A stretch of DNA of 12,410 nt from Candidatus Halarchaeoplasma halalkaliphilum (GCA_007133925.1 SLLU01000142.1:1-12410); one strand, 5' to 3'. Positions 1-6,558 are shown, numbered from the stretch's first letter. Notes: a model not told the origin generated them from the sequence alone. Program-made: numbers and translations.

Positions 1-1
1 G

Positions 2-256
2 GACCTGGTTATCACATGCGGCCCCGAACTAATGATGAAGAGGGTTCTCAGCATAACCGACTCCAAAGGCCTCCCGGTCCAGGCCTCCCTGGAGAGGTAC
101 ATGAAATGCGGTATGGGACTCTGCGGCTCCTGTGTTATAGACGGTCAAAGGGCCTGTGTGGAGGGCCCTGTCTTTGACGGTCCTGCCCTGAAGGACTTGG
201 AAGAATTCGGCGAGTATCACAGAGGTCCCTCGGGACAGAAGATCCCCCTGAAGTGA
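2..256 (+). CDS. pyrK: Dihydroorotate dehydrogenase electron-transfer subunit (PyrK-like), C-terminal part, 5' truncated by window edge
   Basis: The frame is open from the window edge, so this is the last 84 residues of a gene that starts upstream; an internal ATG at 32 is not a credible start because the frame continues through it. The fragment begins DLVITCGPELMM, the end of an FAD/NAD-binding ferredoxin-reductase fold (CGP-x-x-MM motif). It is followed by a cysteine cluster C-x4-C-x2-C-x7-C (KCGMGLCGSC then RACVEGPVF), the iron-sulfur segment typical of PyrK. In this family the protein passes electrons between NAD(H) and the PyrD dihydroorotate dehydrogenase through FAD and a [2Fe-2S] cluster in pyrimidine synthesis, in the cytoplasm. 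The partner pyrD would be expected outside the window. Related ferredoxin-NADP reductase-like subunits share this tail, so a sulfide dehydrogenase/NfnA-type protein is a weaker alternative. The stop is TGA at 254-256. Confidence 0.85.
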   Translation, partial: DLVITCGPELMMKRVLSITDSKGLPVQASLERYMKCGMGLCGSCVIDGQRACVEGPVFDGPALKDLEEFGEYHRGPSGQKIPLK

Positions 257-311
257 CCAAAATCCTATTATTGAAGTCCGTGGGTTGAGCTCAAATCATT
301 TCATTCACAAT

Positions 312-396
312 GCGGGGGTACCCGAGCATGGCCAAAGGGGCAAGGCTTAGGACCTTGTGATATAGATCTTCGAGGGTTCAAATCCCTTCCCCCGCA
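312..396 (+). tRNA. tRNA-Leu (anticodon UAG)
   Basis: The acceptor arms GCGGGGG (312-318) and CCCCCGC (389-395) pair fully, with discriminator A at 396. The anticodon stem CAAGG/CCTTG (341-345, 353-357) encloses the loop CTTAGGA, giving anticodon TAG at 348-350. The T stem GAGGG/CCCTT (372-376, 384-388) encloses TTCAAAT. The 14-nt variable arm (358-371) can form a short GAT/ATC stem, making this a class II tRNA as expected for leucine. No intron and no encoded CCA are visible. The last 21 nt up to position 394 recur exactly at 4191-4211. The 55 nt between pyrK and this gene hold no clear TATA box, so co-transcription with pyrK is possible. Confidence 0.97.
374..394 (+). repeat. Left copy of tRNA-Leu 3'-end direct repeat (putative att core)
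   Basis: These 21 nt, from the T stem to the acceptor arm of tRNA-Leu, are identical and in the same orientation at 4191-4211. Tyrosine recombinases of archaeal viruses and plasmids commonly use a tRNA 3' end as the attachment site, and integration then leaves a partial copy at the far end of the insert. The identity is read directly; the attachment role is inferred. Confidence 0.6.
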
Positions 397-407
397 CTAT
401 TAATTAT

Positions 408-448
408 CACCCTCCAGTACACTGGCGAATGGAGGCTGAGTTAGGGTG
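408..448. repeat. Nested inverted repeats 12 nt after tRNA-Leu
   Basis: Outer arms CACCCT (408-413) and AGGGTG (443-448) are complementary. Inside them CCAGT (414-418) pairs with ACTGG (421-425), and alternatively CCTCCA (411-416) pairs with TGGAGG (430-435). It could be a transcript-end structure for the tRNA, a regulator site for the following gene, or a recombination accessory site on the left side of the proposed element. The arms are short, so chance remains possible. Nothing else is evident between 397 and 520. Confidence 0.35.
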
Positions 449-471
449 GCTGTGTTGGAAGGAACAAAATA

Positions 472-494
472 GTTCTTATACCTGCAGATTATTT
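472..494 (+). promoter_or_regulatory. AT-rich promoter candidate for the GLUG surface-protein gene
   Basis: Two TATA-like stretches occur here, TTCTTATACC (about 473-482) and GATTATTTTCC (about 487-497). Either would place transcription start about 25 nt downstream, leaving a leader of roughly 35-50 nt before the ATG at 551. That fits the presence of a purine-rich ribosome binding site (GGAGTG, 542-547). Neither box is a strong match. Confidence 0.3.
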
Positions 495-550
495 TCCTCA
501 AGATCATTCACATCTCTTCGGTGTGCAAGAGCGGATATGATGGAGTGAAA

Positions 551-3500
551 ATGATGATAGCGAAAAAGACGGGCGTTATAAGTATTGTCGTGTTACTGCT
601 GGTGAGCGTGTTCGGTGTATCCATAGGCATAACCGGTGTCGGGACATTTGAGGAAGAGGGCGGTGCGAACGAGGTCATGGGAGATGTTATAGAGATATTT
701 GCGTGGGAAGACTTGCACAACATGCGTGATAACCTTACTGCGAGTTACAGATTGATGAACGACCTCGGGCTTTCAGATGTTGGGTATGATGATTACGCTT
801 CCCTGAACGCAAACGGCGGAGCCGGGTGGCTTCCCATAGGTACGGACACCGATCCGTTTACAGGCATCTTCCACGGGGATAACTACACTATACAGGGGTT
901 GTACATCGACCGCCCGAGCACTAATTTCATCGGTCTTTTCGGGTATATCGATGGTGGAGAAGTTAGTAACATTGGACTGGTTGATGCAAATGTGAGCGGG
1001 CATTGGTATTTAGGCGGGCTCGTGGGAATGAACGACTTGGAGGGCACAGTATCGAACTCGTATGCTACCGGAAATGTGAGCGGTGACAGGGTCGTGGGTG
1101 GTCTCGTGGGAAGAAACAGAGGCACGGTAGAGAACTCGTATGCTACCGGAAATGTGACCGGTACAGGCTTTGCGGTAGGTGGTCTCATGGGTTCGAACCA
1201 GCACACGGTGTCGAACTCGTATGCTACGGGAAGCGTGAGCGGTGACGAACGTGTAGGCGGGCTCGTGGGATTTAACTTCGGCGGCACTGTATCTAACTCG
1301 CATGCTGACGTGGATGTAACTGGTTCAAGAATGAATGTAGGCGGGCTCGTGGGATATAACCATGGCACGGTCTCGAACTCGTATGCTACTGGAAACGTGA
1401 GCGGCGGTAGTAGTGTAGGTGGTCTTGTGGGACTGAATCAACCCACGTGGTTATACCCCGGTACGGTGGTCAAATCATATGCTACGGGAACCGTGAGCGG
1501 AGACGAACGTTTAGGTGGTCTCATGGGAGAGAACGATGAAGGTGCGGTGTTTAACTCATATGCTACTGGAACTGTAACCCGATTATCAGGAACTTCTGCA
1601 GATATTGGCGGCTTCGCTGGTCGTAACTATAGAGGCTTGATCATCAACTGTTATTCAACCGGAAGCGTGCATTACAAAAACGCTGGAGATCCAACAAACA
1701 AAGGTTTCGTTGGAAGCGTAGACACCGGAGAAGGATACGAGATGACCGGTAACTTTTGGGATGCTGGAAACAGACAAACCTCCACTGCCGGCAACGCAAC
1801 CGGAAAGACCACCGCCGAGATGATAACCATCACCATTTTCACCCACGCTGGTTGGGATATAGTTGCTGTTCCGGATAAAGACTCCCATGACTCGGGTTAT
1901 ATCTGGAATATCGTAGAGATGGGCACTTACCCCTTCTTTTCCTGGCAAGAAGAGGTTAAGACAGATGTATTTTTTGAATTGGTCTCACAATCTACCGATG
2001 GAGGAGAAGTGACTGTACCGGGTGAGGGTACATCTATCCACACTGAAGGACGGATTGTGAATATCGTTGCAACACCAGATACCGGTATGGGGTTCGTTGG
2101 GTGGACTGGGGATATAAGTACCATAGTCTATCTCACCTCAGCTGTGACCACCATCACAATGGACGATAATAAGACGGTGACTGCAAATTTTGACGAGATA
2201 TCTTACGAGATTTACAACTGGCGGCATCTTTACATATCCCGTTTTGATCTTGAGGGCGAATTCACGTTGATGAACGATCTGGATGAAACGACTGAGGGTT
2301 ATGACCAATATATCTATACCCATGAAGGATGGGAACCTATAGGGGATATAGATGCCCCTTTCACTGGCACCTTCGACGGTGACGGATACGAGATACGCGG
2401 GCTGTACATCAACAGGCCGGATGAGAATAGTGTAGGTCTATTCGGATCTGTTGCCGATGGCGGTGAAATCCGTAATGTAGGCATTGTAGATGTAGACGTG
2501 ACCGGTGGCGCCCGAGTAGGCGGGCTCGTGGGAAAGAACTACGGAACGGTGGATAACTCGTATGCAACGGGAAGCTTAAGCGGGACCGGATATTACTTAG
2601 GTGGGCTGGTGGGAAGGAATGAAGGAGGCACGGTGTCCAACTCATATGCTACGGGAAACGTGAGCGGCGGGATAAATGTCGGCGGACTCGTGGGAAGGAA
2701 TGAAGGAGGCACGGTGTCCAACTCATATGCTACGGGAAACGTGAGCGGTGACGAACGTGTAGGCGGGCTCGTGGGGGATAACTGGGGCGGCACGGTGGAA
2801 AACTCGTATGCCACGGGAACCGTAAGCGGTAACCGAACTGTAGGGGGGCTCGTTAGCGATAACTGGGGCATGGTGTCCAACTCTCATGCTACCGGAAACG
2901 TGAGCGGTAAAGGCGTCGTGGTAGGTGGTCTCATGGGTTCGAACTGGCACACGGTGGAGAACTCGTATGCTACCGGAACTGTGAGCGGAATTGACGGGTA
3001 TGTAGGTGGTCTCGTGGGGAATAACTTGCACATGGTGTCCAACTCGTATGCTACGGGTCACGTGAGCGGTGGCGAACGCGTAGGCGGGCTCGTGGGGAAT
3101 AACTACGCAGACACGTTTTTATGGACCGGTACGGTGGTCAAATCATATGCTACGGGAACAGTGAGCGGAAACGAATATGTAGGCGGGCTCGTGGGAAGGA
3201 ACAGTGAAGGCACGGTGGAGAACTCGTATGCTACCGGAACAGTTACCCGCATATCTGGTTCAACACATACAGATATAGGTGGCTTCGTTGGGTACAATTA
3301 TCGAGGAAAAATCATCAATTGCTACTCCACTGGTATTGTAAATTACGAAGGAGTTGTTGACCCCACGGACAAGGGCTTCGCTGGTTCTGTGGACACCAAC
3401 GGAAATTACGAGATGACCGGTAACTTCTGGGATATGGAGACCAGCGGTCAAACATCCACATCAGGAAATGCTACCGGACTACCCACCGCCGAGATGAAGA

Positions 3501-4114
3501 CACAGAGCACCTTCACCGACGCAGGCTGGGACTTCGGCGAAATATGGCATATGGTAGAAAGCATAACTTACCCATTATTCCAGTGGCAGGAGCTGCCGGT
3601 ATTCATGGTACTAAATTTGTATGCTTACCCTGAATCCAACGGCTGGAACTTCGTCTCTTTCAATCTGGCACCTGCGGACACATCGTTAACATCCATACTC
3701 GCTGATATAGAAGGCAACTACGACCGAGTGATGTACTACGATGCCTCAACGGGCCAGTGGAACAGTTATGTTCCAGGTAGACCGGACCACTTCAATAACT
3801 TGCGGACGTGGGACCATACCATGGGTCTCTGGATACGCATGACCGGGAACGCAACACTCACCGTGGAAGGCTATGTGCCGTCGATTACTGATGTTACTTT
3901 GTACCCTGGTTGGAACATTATCGGGTTGCCAAGTGAGAGTGCCGGAAACCATGATCTACCTCCGGAGGTTACCCGGATAGGTCATTTCGACGCTTCGGAG
4001 GAGTACAACATCGCATATACCGACGATGTGGCTGGGTATGTATTCGAGCCTGGACAAGGTTACTGGGTCTACAACGGTGCCCACGAGCCGGTGATCTGGA
4101 CCGTGGAGTACTGA
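551..4114 (+). CDS. Giant secreted GLUG-repeat surface protein (two tandem GLUG modules)
   Basis: A 1187-residue protein, most likely secreted or cell-surface. The ATG at 551 is chosen because GGAGTG (542-547) lies just upstream and the product begins MMIAKK followed by a hydrophobic signal segment (about 9-30). An in-frame GTG at 521 would prepend ten unneeded residues. Module 1 (about 46-465) has an opening domain (WLPIG, DPFTGIFHG) and 8 GLUG-type units with the theme GGLVGxN...TVxNSYATGxVSG. Residues 472-548 resemble an InlB-type/bacterial repeat domain (GWTGD, KTVTANF). Module 2 (about 552-1012) repeats module 1 with 10 units. Residues 1020-1187 form a duplicated beta module marked GWNFVSF and GWNIIGL. 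No C-terminal membrane anchor is visible. GLUG repeats occur in bacterial surface proteins such as M26 peptidases, but no protease motif is seen. Adhesion or S-layer association is inference. The gene lies alone between tRNA-Leu and the copy of its 3' end. Confidence 0.93.
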   Translation: MMIAKKTGVISIVVLLLVSVFGVSIGITGVGTFEEEGGANEVMGDVIEIFAWEDLHNMRDNLTASYRLMNDLGLSDVGYDDYASLNANGGAGWLPIGTDTDPFTGIFHGDNYTIQGLYIDRPSTNFIGLFGYIDGGEVSNIGLVDANVSGHWYLGGLVGMNDLEGTVSNSYATGNVSGDRVVGGLVGRNRGTVENSYATGNVTGTGFAVGGLMGSNQHTVSNSYATGSVSGDERVGGLVGFNFGGTVSNSHADVDVTGSRMNVGGLVGYNHGTVSNSYATGNVSGGSSVGGLVGLNQPTWLYPGTVVKSYATGTVSGDERLGGLMGENDEGAVFNSYATGTVTRLSGTSADIGGFAGRNYRGLIINCYSTGSVHYKNAGDPTNKGFVGSVDTGEGYEMTGNFWDAGNRQTSTAGNATGKTTAEMITITIFTHAGWDIVAVPDKDSHDSGYIWNIVEMGTYPFFSWQEEVKTDVFFELVSQSTDGGEVTVPGEGTSIHTEGRIVNIVATPDTGMGFVGWTGDISTIVYLTSAVTTITMDDNKTVTANFDEISYEIYNWRHLYISRFDLEGEFTLMNDLDETTEGYDQYIYTHEGWEPIGDIDAPFTGTFDGDGYEIRGLYINRPDENSVGLFGSVADGGEIRNVGIVDVDVTGGARVGGLVGKNYGTVDNSYATGSLSGTGYYLGGLVGRNEGGTVSNSYATGNVSGGINVGGLVGRNEGGTVSNSYATGNVSGDERVGGLVGDNWGGTVENSYATGTVSGNRTVGGLVSDNWGMVSNSHATGNVSGKGVVVGGLMGSNWHTVENSYATGTVSGIDGYVGGLVGNNLHMVSNSYATGHVSGGERVGGLVGNNYADTFLWTGTVVKSYATGTVSGNEYVGGLVGRNSEGTVENSYATGTVTRISGSTHTDIGGFVGYNYRGKIINCYSTGIVNYEGVVDPTDKGFAGSVDTNGNYEMTGNFWDMETSGQTSTSGNATGLPTAEMKTQSTFTDAGWDFGEIWHMVESITYPLFQWQELPVFMVLNLYAYPESNGWNFVSFNLAPADTSLTSILADIEGNYDRVMYYDASTGQWNSYVPGRPDHFNNLRTWDHTMGLWIRMTGNATLTVEGYVPSITDVTLYPGWNIIGLPSESAGNHDLPPEVTRIGHFDASEEYNIAYTDDVAGYVFEPGQGYWVYNGAHEPVIWTVEY
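953..1660 (+). repeat. GLUG repeat array, module 1 (8 units)
   Basis: Coding repeats of about 24-30 codons (protein residues 135-370), each carrying GG[LF]xGxN and usually NSYATGxVSG. The DNA is also repetitive: AACTCGTATGCTAC and GGCGGGCTCGTGGGA recur. The fifth unit is divergent (SHADVDVTG). The last unit (GGFAGRN, INCYSTG) has a capping form that is matched at the end of module 2. Confidence 0.85.
2459..3340 (+). repeat. GLUG repeat array, module 2 (10 units) with a 59-bp exact internal duplication
   Basis: Ten units (protein residues 637-930). Positions 2609-2667 and 2690-2748 are identical over 59 bp at an offset of 81 bp, exactly 27 codons. A 36-bp stretch at 2740-2775 also matches 1234-1269 in module 1 exactly. 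The fifth unit has GGLVSDN in place of GGLVGxN. High DNA identity between units points to recent duplication or gene conversion. Confidence 0.85.
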
Positions 4115-4139
4115 GAGGAACACGATCTCCTGAAAGTAC
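4108..4139 (+). terminator. Possible hairpin over the stop codon of the GLUG gene
   Basis: GTACT (4108-4112) pairs with AGTAC (4135-4139). After a 3x3 internal loop, AGGA (4116-4119) pairs with TCCT (4128-4131). The stem encloses the TGA stop. No T-rich tract follows, so it does not look like a standard archaeal terminator, and the structure is weak. Confidence 0.2.
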
Positions 4140-4190
4140 CACGAAGGTATACTGGCTACGTGCACTATAGACAAATTTACCAGTAAATCG

Positions 4191-4211
4191 GGGTTCAAAT
4201 CCCTTCCCCCG
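4191..4211 (+). repeat. Right copy of tRNA-Leu 3' end (putative att remnant)
   Basis: An exact 21-nt copy of tRNA-Leu positions 374-394, same orientation, 77 nt after the GLUG stop codon. Allowing one deleted base, the match extends left to TCG (4188-4190 against 370-372). No acceptor 5' strand, D arm or anticodon arm precedes it, so it is not a second tRNA gene. With the left copy it delimits about 3.8 kb holding only the GLUG gene. The 179 nt between the GLUG gene and the kinase gene (4115-4293) contain this repeat, the small repeats at 4211-4249 and no credible gene. Confidence 0.8.
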
Positions 4212-4249
4212 TATTCAATACTCCTGCGTGCGTGTAAAGTGCGTGTAAA
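4211..4249. repeat. Dyad GTATTCAATAC plus tandem 11-bp repeat next to the right tRNA-end copy
   Basis: GTATT-C-AATAC (4211-4221) is a perfect dyad sharing its first base with the end of the tRNA-derived repeat. Seven bases later GTGCGTGTAAA occurs twice head-to-tail (4228-4238, 4239-4249). Short direct repeats beside an att core can be recombinase arm sites; here that is only a proposal. Confidence 0.5.
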
Positions 4250-4293
4250 TAAAGACCACCGGGCATCCACATCCGCACGAAATAGTTATTATT

Positions 4294-6006
4294 CTACACC
4301 GAGGGCAGTTCGAACCAGAACGTGCTGCCCTCTCCCGGTTCCGAACTGACCCCTACCCTGCCGCCCATGCGCTCCATCCCCTTCCGGACGATGGCCAGCC
4401 CGATGCCCGTACCGGGATATGATTCTATACCGTGGAGTCTTTTGAAAACATCGAAGACCTCGTCCTGATGTTCCCGAGGTATGCCTATTCCGTTATCTCG
4501 GAACTCCACCCTCACTATGTCAACCATCCTTTCCGTTCTTATCTCAACCTCGGGGGCCCTGCCCTCACTGACGAATTTCATGGAATTGGTCAGCAGGTTC
4601 GTGACGCACTGTTTCAGAACTTGCTTGTTGGCCCTGACTTTTGGCATGACTCCAATTATACGGATATGTGCCCCCTCCTCTTTGATATCCTCATCAAGGT
4701 CCCGTAGTATGTTTTCCATCATTTCTTCCAAGGATACAACCCCCAGTTCCATCTCCTCATGGGTAAGTTGTCCGTACCTCAAAAGATCTGATATCAGTAT
4801 ATCCATGTTCTGAGCGGAATCTCTGATCCGATCCAGGTAATCTACTCTGGTTTCTTCGGATATGTCCTCGTGTTCTTCCAGCAGTATCTGACTAAAGCAT
4901 GTCATGGACCTCAACGGTGCTTTCAGGTCATGGGATACGGAATAGGTCAATATCTTAAGGTCATCCAGGGAGCGCTGAAGCTCTTCGGTGCGCTCATTTA
5001 CCATCTTTTCCAGGTTCTCTCTGTGTTCTCTAAGTTCTTTTTCTACTTTTTTGCGCTCACGTATATCCTTTCTGAGCTCTTCGGTACGCTGGTCCACTTT
5101 CCTCTTCAAAATTATACTAGTTCCGAAAAAAAGAAGGGCACCCCCGGCAACTACCAGTATGGCAATCCTGGCCCAGGTTGGGAAAAATACTTCACCTTCC
5201 CTGGCACCTCCCATGAACTCATCGATGGAGGCGTAATATACGGAATCTGGATCAGCCTTGATCTCCCTGAGATGGCCGTCCAATGTGTCTATGAGTTCAG
5301 GAGTCATCCAGTGGTCCCGATTCAATGCGAAACGGATGGATATGGGTGTGAACATGAGGTTGGTTCTGTATACATCGTATTCCCCTTCGAAAGCCCTACC
5401 GAAAAACCTGTTCACCGCACCCACATCTACATGACCTGCACCCAGGGCCTCAAATATATCTCGGTAGGATGGATATTCTATGAACGTGGCGTTGATATCC
5501 AGTACCGCGAGCAAATGTCTTATCCCTTCGGGTCCTATGTTGTAGATACCATCTTTCATCACACCGATCCTCATCCCCTCGAGGCCAGGGAACGTTTGAA
5601 CATCCAATCCGGATCGTGCGTACAATCTCCCCCAGTCCGCCAAAACGGTCTCGTTGGTGAAGGCGTATAACTGATCTCTCTCTTCGGACCATGCCACATC
5701 CTGCATGATGTGTATCTCTCCGTTGCCCAATCGGTGCAGACCCTCTGAGAAGCTGCCGTGGACGTACTCGATCTGGAAACCCTCCCTTTCCGCCACATAT
5801 TCCAGTATTGCAGAGAATATACCTTTTTCAACGCCCTGTTCGTCGGTGAATATCTTCGGCGGATTTTCGTACATGCCCACCCTGAGAACCGATGTTTCTT
5901 CTCTTTGGGAGACTGCAATGAAGGGAAGGAGAAAAGTCACCGAGAGGGTTAAGATGATAAATAATACCGGTAATCTTCGTGACGAAGTTACACCCATCGA
6001 CCTCAT
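4294..6006 (-). CDS. Membrane sensor histidine kinase with extracytoplasmic substrate-binding-protein-like domain
   Basis: About 570 residues numbered from the ATG at 6006. Membrane segments lie near 13-31 and 278-299. Between them is a periplasmic-binding-protein family 3-like domain (starts VLRVGMYENPPKIF, with IHIMQDVAWSEER), a sensor type known from BvgS/EvgS-like kinases that bind small molecules. A coiled coil (about 300-351) leads to the HisKA helix with phosphoacceptor His359 (SVSHDLKAPLR). The ATPase domain has the N box (TNLLTNSMKF, about 469-478), DNGIGIP (504-510) and GTGIGLAIVRK (532-542), so it should be active. No response regulator is in the window and no receiver domain is fused. 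Start choice is open: a TTG at 6018 has GGTGA 6 nt before it, but the best TATA box (6034-6042) fits the ATG at 6006. The gene is divergent from the winged-helix gene. The ligand cannot be predicted. Confidence 0.93.
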   Translation of the reverse strand: MRSMGVTSSRRLPVLFIILTLSVTFLLPFIAVSQREETSVLRVGMYENPPKIFTDEQGVEKGIFSAILEYVAEREGFQIEYVHGSFSEGLHRLGNGEIHIMQDVAWSEERDQLYAFTNETVLADWGRLYARSGLDVQTFPGLEGMRIGVMKDGIYNIGPEGIRHLLAVLDINATFIEYPSYRDIFEALGAGHVDVGAVNRFFGRAFEGEYDVYRTNLMFTPISIRFALNRDHWMTPELIDTLDGHLREIKADPDSVYYASIDEFMGGAREGEVFFPTWARIAILVVAGGALLFFGTSIILKRKVDQRTEELRKDIRERKKVEKELREHRENLEKMVNERTEELQRSLDDLKILTYSVSHDLKAPLRSMTCFSQILLEEHEDISEETRVDYLDRIRDSAQNMDILISDLLRYGQLTHEEMELGVVSLEEMMENILRDLDEDIKEEGAHIRIIGVMPKVRANKQVLKQCVTNLLTNSMKFVSEGRAPEVEIRTERMVDIVRVEFRDNGIGIPREHQDEVFDVFKRLHGIESYPGTGIGLAIVRKGMERMGGRVGVSSEPGEGSTFWFELPSV

Positions 6007-6033
6007 AAGATTTTTCAATCTTTTTCACCGTTA

Positions 6034-6042
6034 CTATATATG
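6034..6042 (-). promoter_or_regulatory. TATA box candidate for the histidine kinase gene
   Basis: Read on the minus strand this is CATATATAG, centred about 32 nt before the ATG at 6006. A start site about 25 nt downstream would give a leader of only a few bases, the same geometry as other genes here. It would exclude the upstream TTG, which nevertheless has a good GGTGA motif (6025-6029). Confidence 0.45.
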
Positions 6043-6118
6043 CGATGTTCATGTATTAAGAAATTCCGGTGAGGGAAAAGCCAATATGTTATTCTAAGCT
6101 CATCGCATAAATCACACC

Positions 6119-6133
6119 AATAAATATAAAAAG
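6119..6133 (+). promoter_or_regulatory. TATA box candidate for the winged-helix regulator gene
   Basis: AATAAATATAAAAAG is a good archaeal TATA element. Transcription would begin about 6148-6152, leaving a leader of about 32-36 nt that contains the ribosome binding site GGTGT (6173-6177), 6 nt before the ATG. Confidence 0.55.
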
Positions 6134-6135
6134 AA

Positions 6136-6177
6136 ACACCTCTTTTAGGATTAATCGGAACAACAAATAAAAGGTGT
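6136..6177. promoter_or_regulatory. Inverted repeat spanning promoter and ribosome binding site of the winged-helix gene
   Basis: ACACCT-C-TTT (6136-6145) is complementary to AAAAGGTGT (6169-6177): nine pairs with one bulged base and a 23-nt spacer. The right arm contains the GGTGT ribosome binding site. If transcription starts upstream of 6136 the arm could mask that site in RNA. If it starts near 6150, as the TATA box suggests, the arms could instead be a DNA operator, plausibly for autoregulation. Confidence 0.4.
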
Positions 6178-6183
6178 CGAATC

Positions 6184-6558
6184 ATGGCAAAAAATAAGTT
6201 AACCAAAAAGCATATGGAACTGGTGGATCGGCTCAAGTATGCCGGGGTGGACAGGGCGGTTGCTCTGACGCTGGTGTTCGTAGCTGGTAAGGACGACGCA
6301 ATCCGGACTGAAATAGAGGCGGCTACCGGTCTGAAACAGCCCGAGGTGTCCATCGCAACTTCGTATATGAGAGATGAAGGCTGGATGGATAAGAAGGACC
6401 GTAAGAAAGAGGGGAAGGGAAGACCGGTCCACGTATATCGCCTCAGCAAGCCCTTCGATAATATATTGCGGGATATCAAGGAGAACGAAAGGGCACGGAT
6501 CAAGGAGATGGAAGAAAACCTCAAGAAGATCGAGGAACTTGCGGGATCCATATACTGA
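6184..6558 (+). CDS. Small winged-helix transcriptional regulator with C-terminal coiled coil
   Basis: A 124-residue basic protein. The ATG at 6184 follows GGTGT by 6 nt. Residues 39-67 read as a helix-turn-helix (AIRTEIEAATGLKQPEVS then YMRDEGWM), followed by a charged wing (KKDRKKEGKGRPVHVYRL, 70-87). The tail, about 90-120, is a charged heptad-like helix (ENLKKIEELA) suited to dimerisation. This layout matches archaeal MarR/TrmB-type DNA-binding proteins in general, but I cannot name a family. There is no receiver or ligand domain, so it is not an evident partner of the divergent kinase by phosphotransfer. The inverted repeat over its promoter suggests autoregulation, which is inference. 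It may control the kinase, the downstream acetyltransferase/ABC genes, or distant targets. Confidence 0.85.
   Translation: MAKNKLTKKHMELVDRLKYAGVDRAVALTLVFVAGKDDAIRTEIEAATGLKQPEVSIATSYMRDEGWMDKKDRKKEGKGRPVHVYRLSKPFDNILRDIKENERARIKEMEENLKKIEELAGSIY

Noticed and set aside
397..550. Integrase fragment or small gene between tRNA-Leu and the GLUG gene, as in split-integrase insertions
   Set aside because: The spacer is about 150 nt, and I see no reading frame there resembling a tyrosine recombinase on either strand.
883..1368. Long open frames antisense to the GLUG arrays, with repeated Pro/Thr-rich peptides (also 1010-1303, 2593-2880, 2723-3061)
   Set aside because: They are the reverse reading of the coding repeats, which lack stops because of their composition. 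The plus frame has signal peptide, domains and a single 1187-residue reading, and no start signals support the antisense frames.
953..3340. Periodic repeats considered as a CRISPR array
   Set aside because: The period is about 72-90 bp, units are degenerate and stay in one reading frame, and the intervening sequence encodes conserved protein motifs rather than unique spacers.
4188..4213. Second tRNA-Leu gene
   Set aside because: Only the T-arm 3' part and acceptor 3' strand are present; the preceding 70 nt do not form the acceptor 5' strand, D arm or anticodon arm.
3956..4270. Minus-strand frame encoding GGRDLNPDL
   Set aside because: This peptide is the common antisense translation of a tRNA T arm; it arises from the tRNA-Leu 3'-end copy at 4191-4211.
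4870..5670. 266-codon plus-strand frame opposite the histidine kinase
   Set aside because: It overlaps a complete kinase with all catalytic motifs and shows no recognisable domain or start signal.
6015..6551. 178-codon minus-strand frame opposite the winged-helix gene
   Set aside because: The plus-strand frame has a TATA box, a ribosome binding site and a DNA-binding fold; the minus frame overlaps the kinase promoter and has none.
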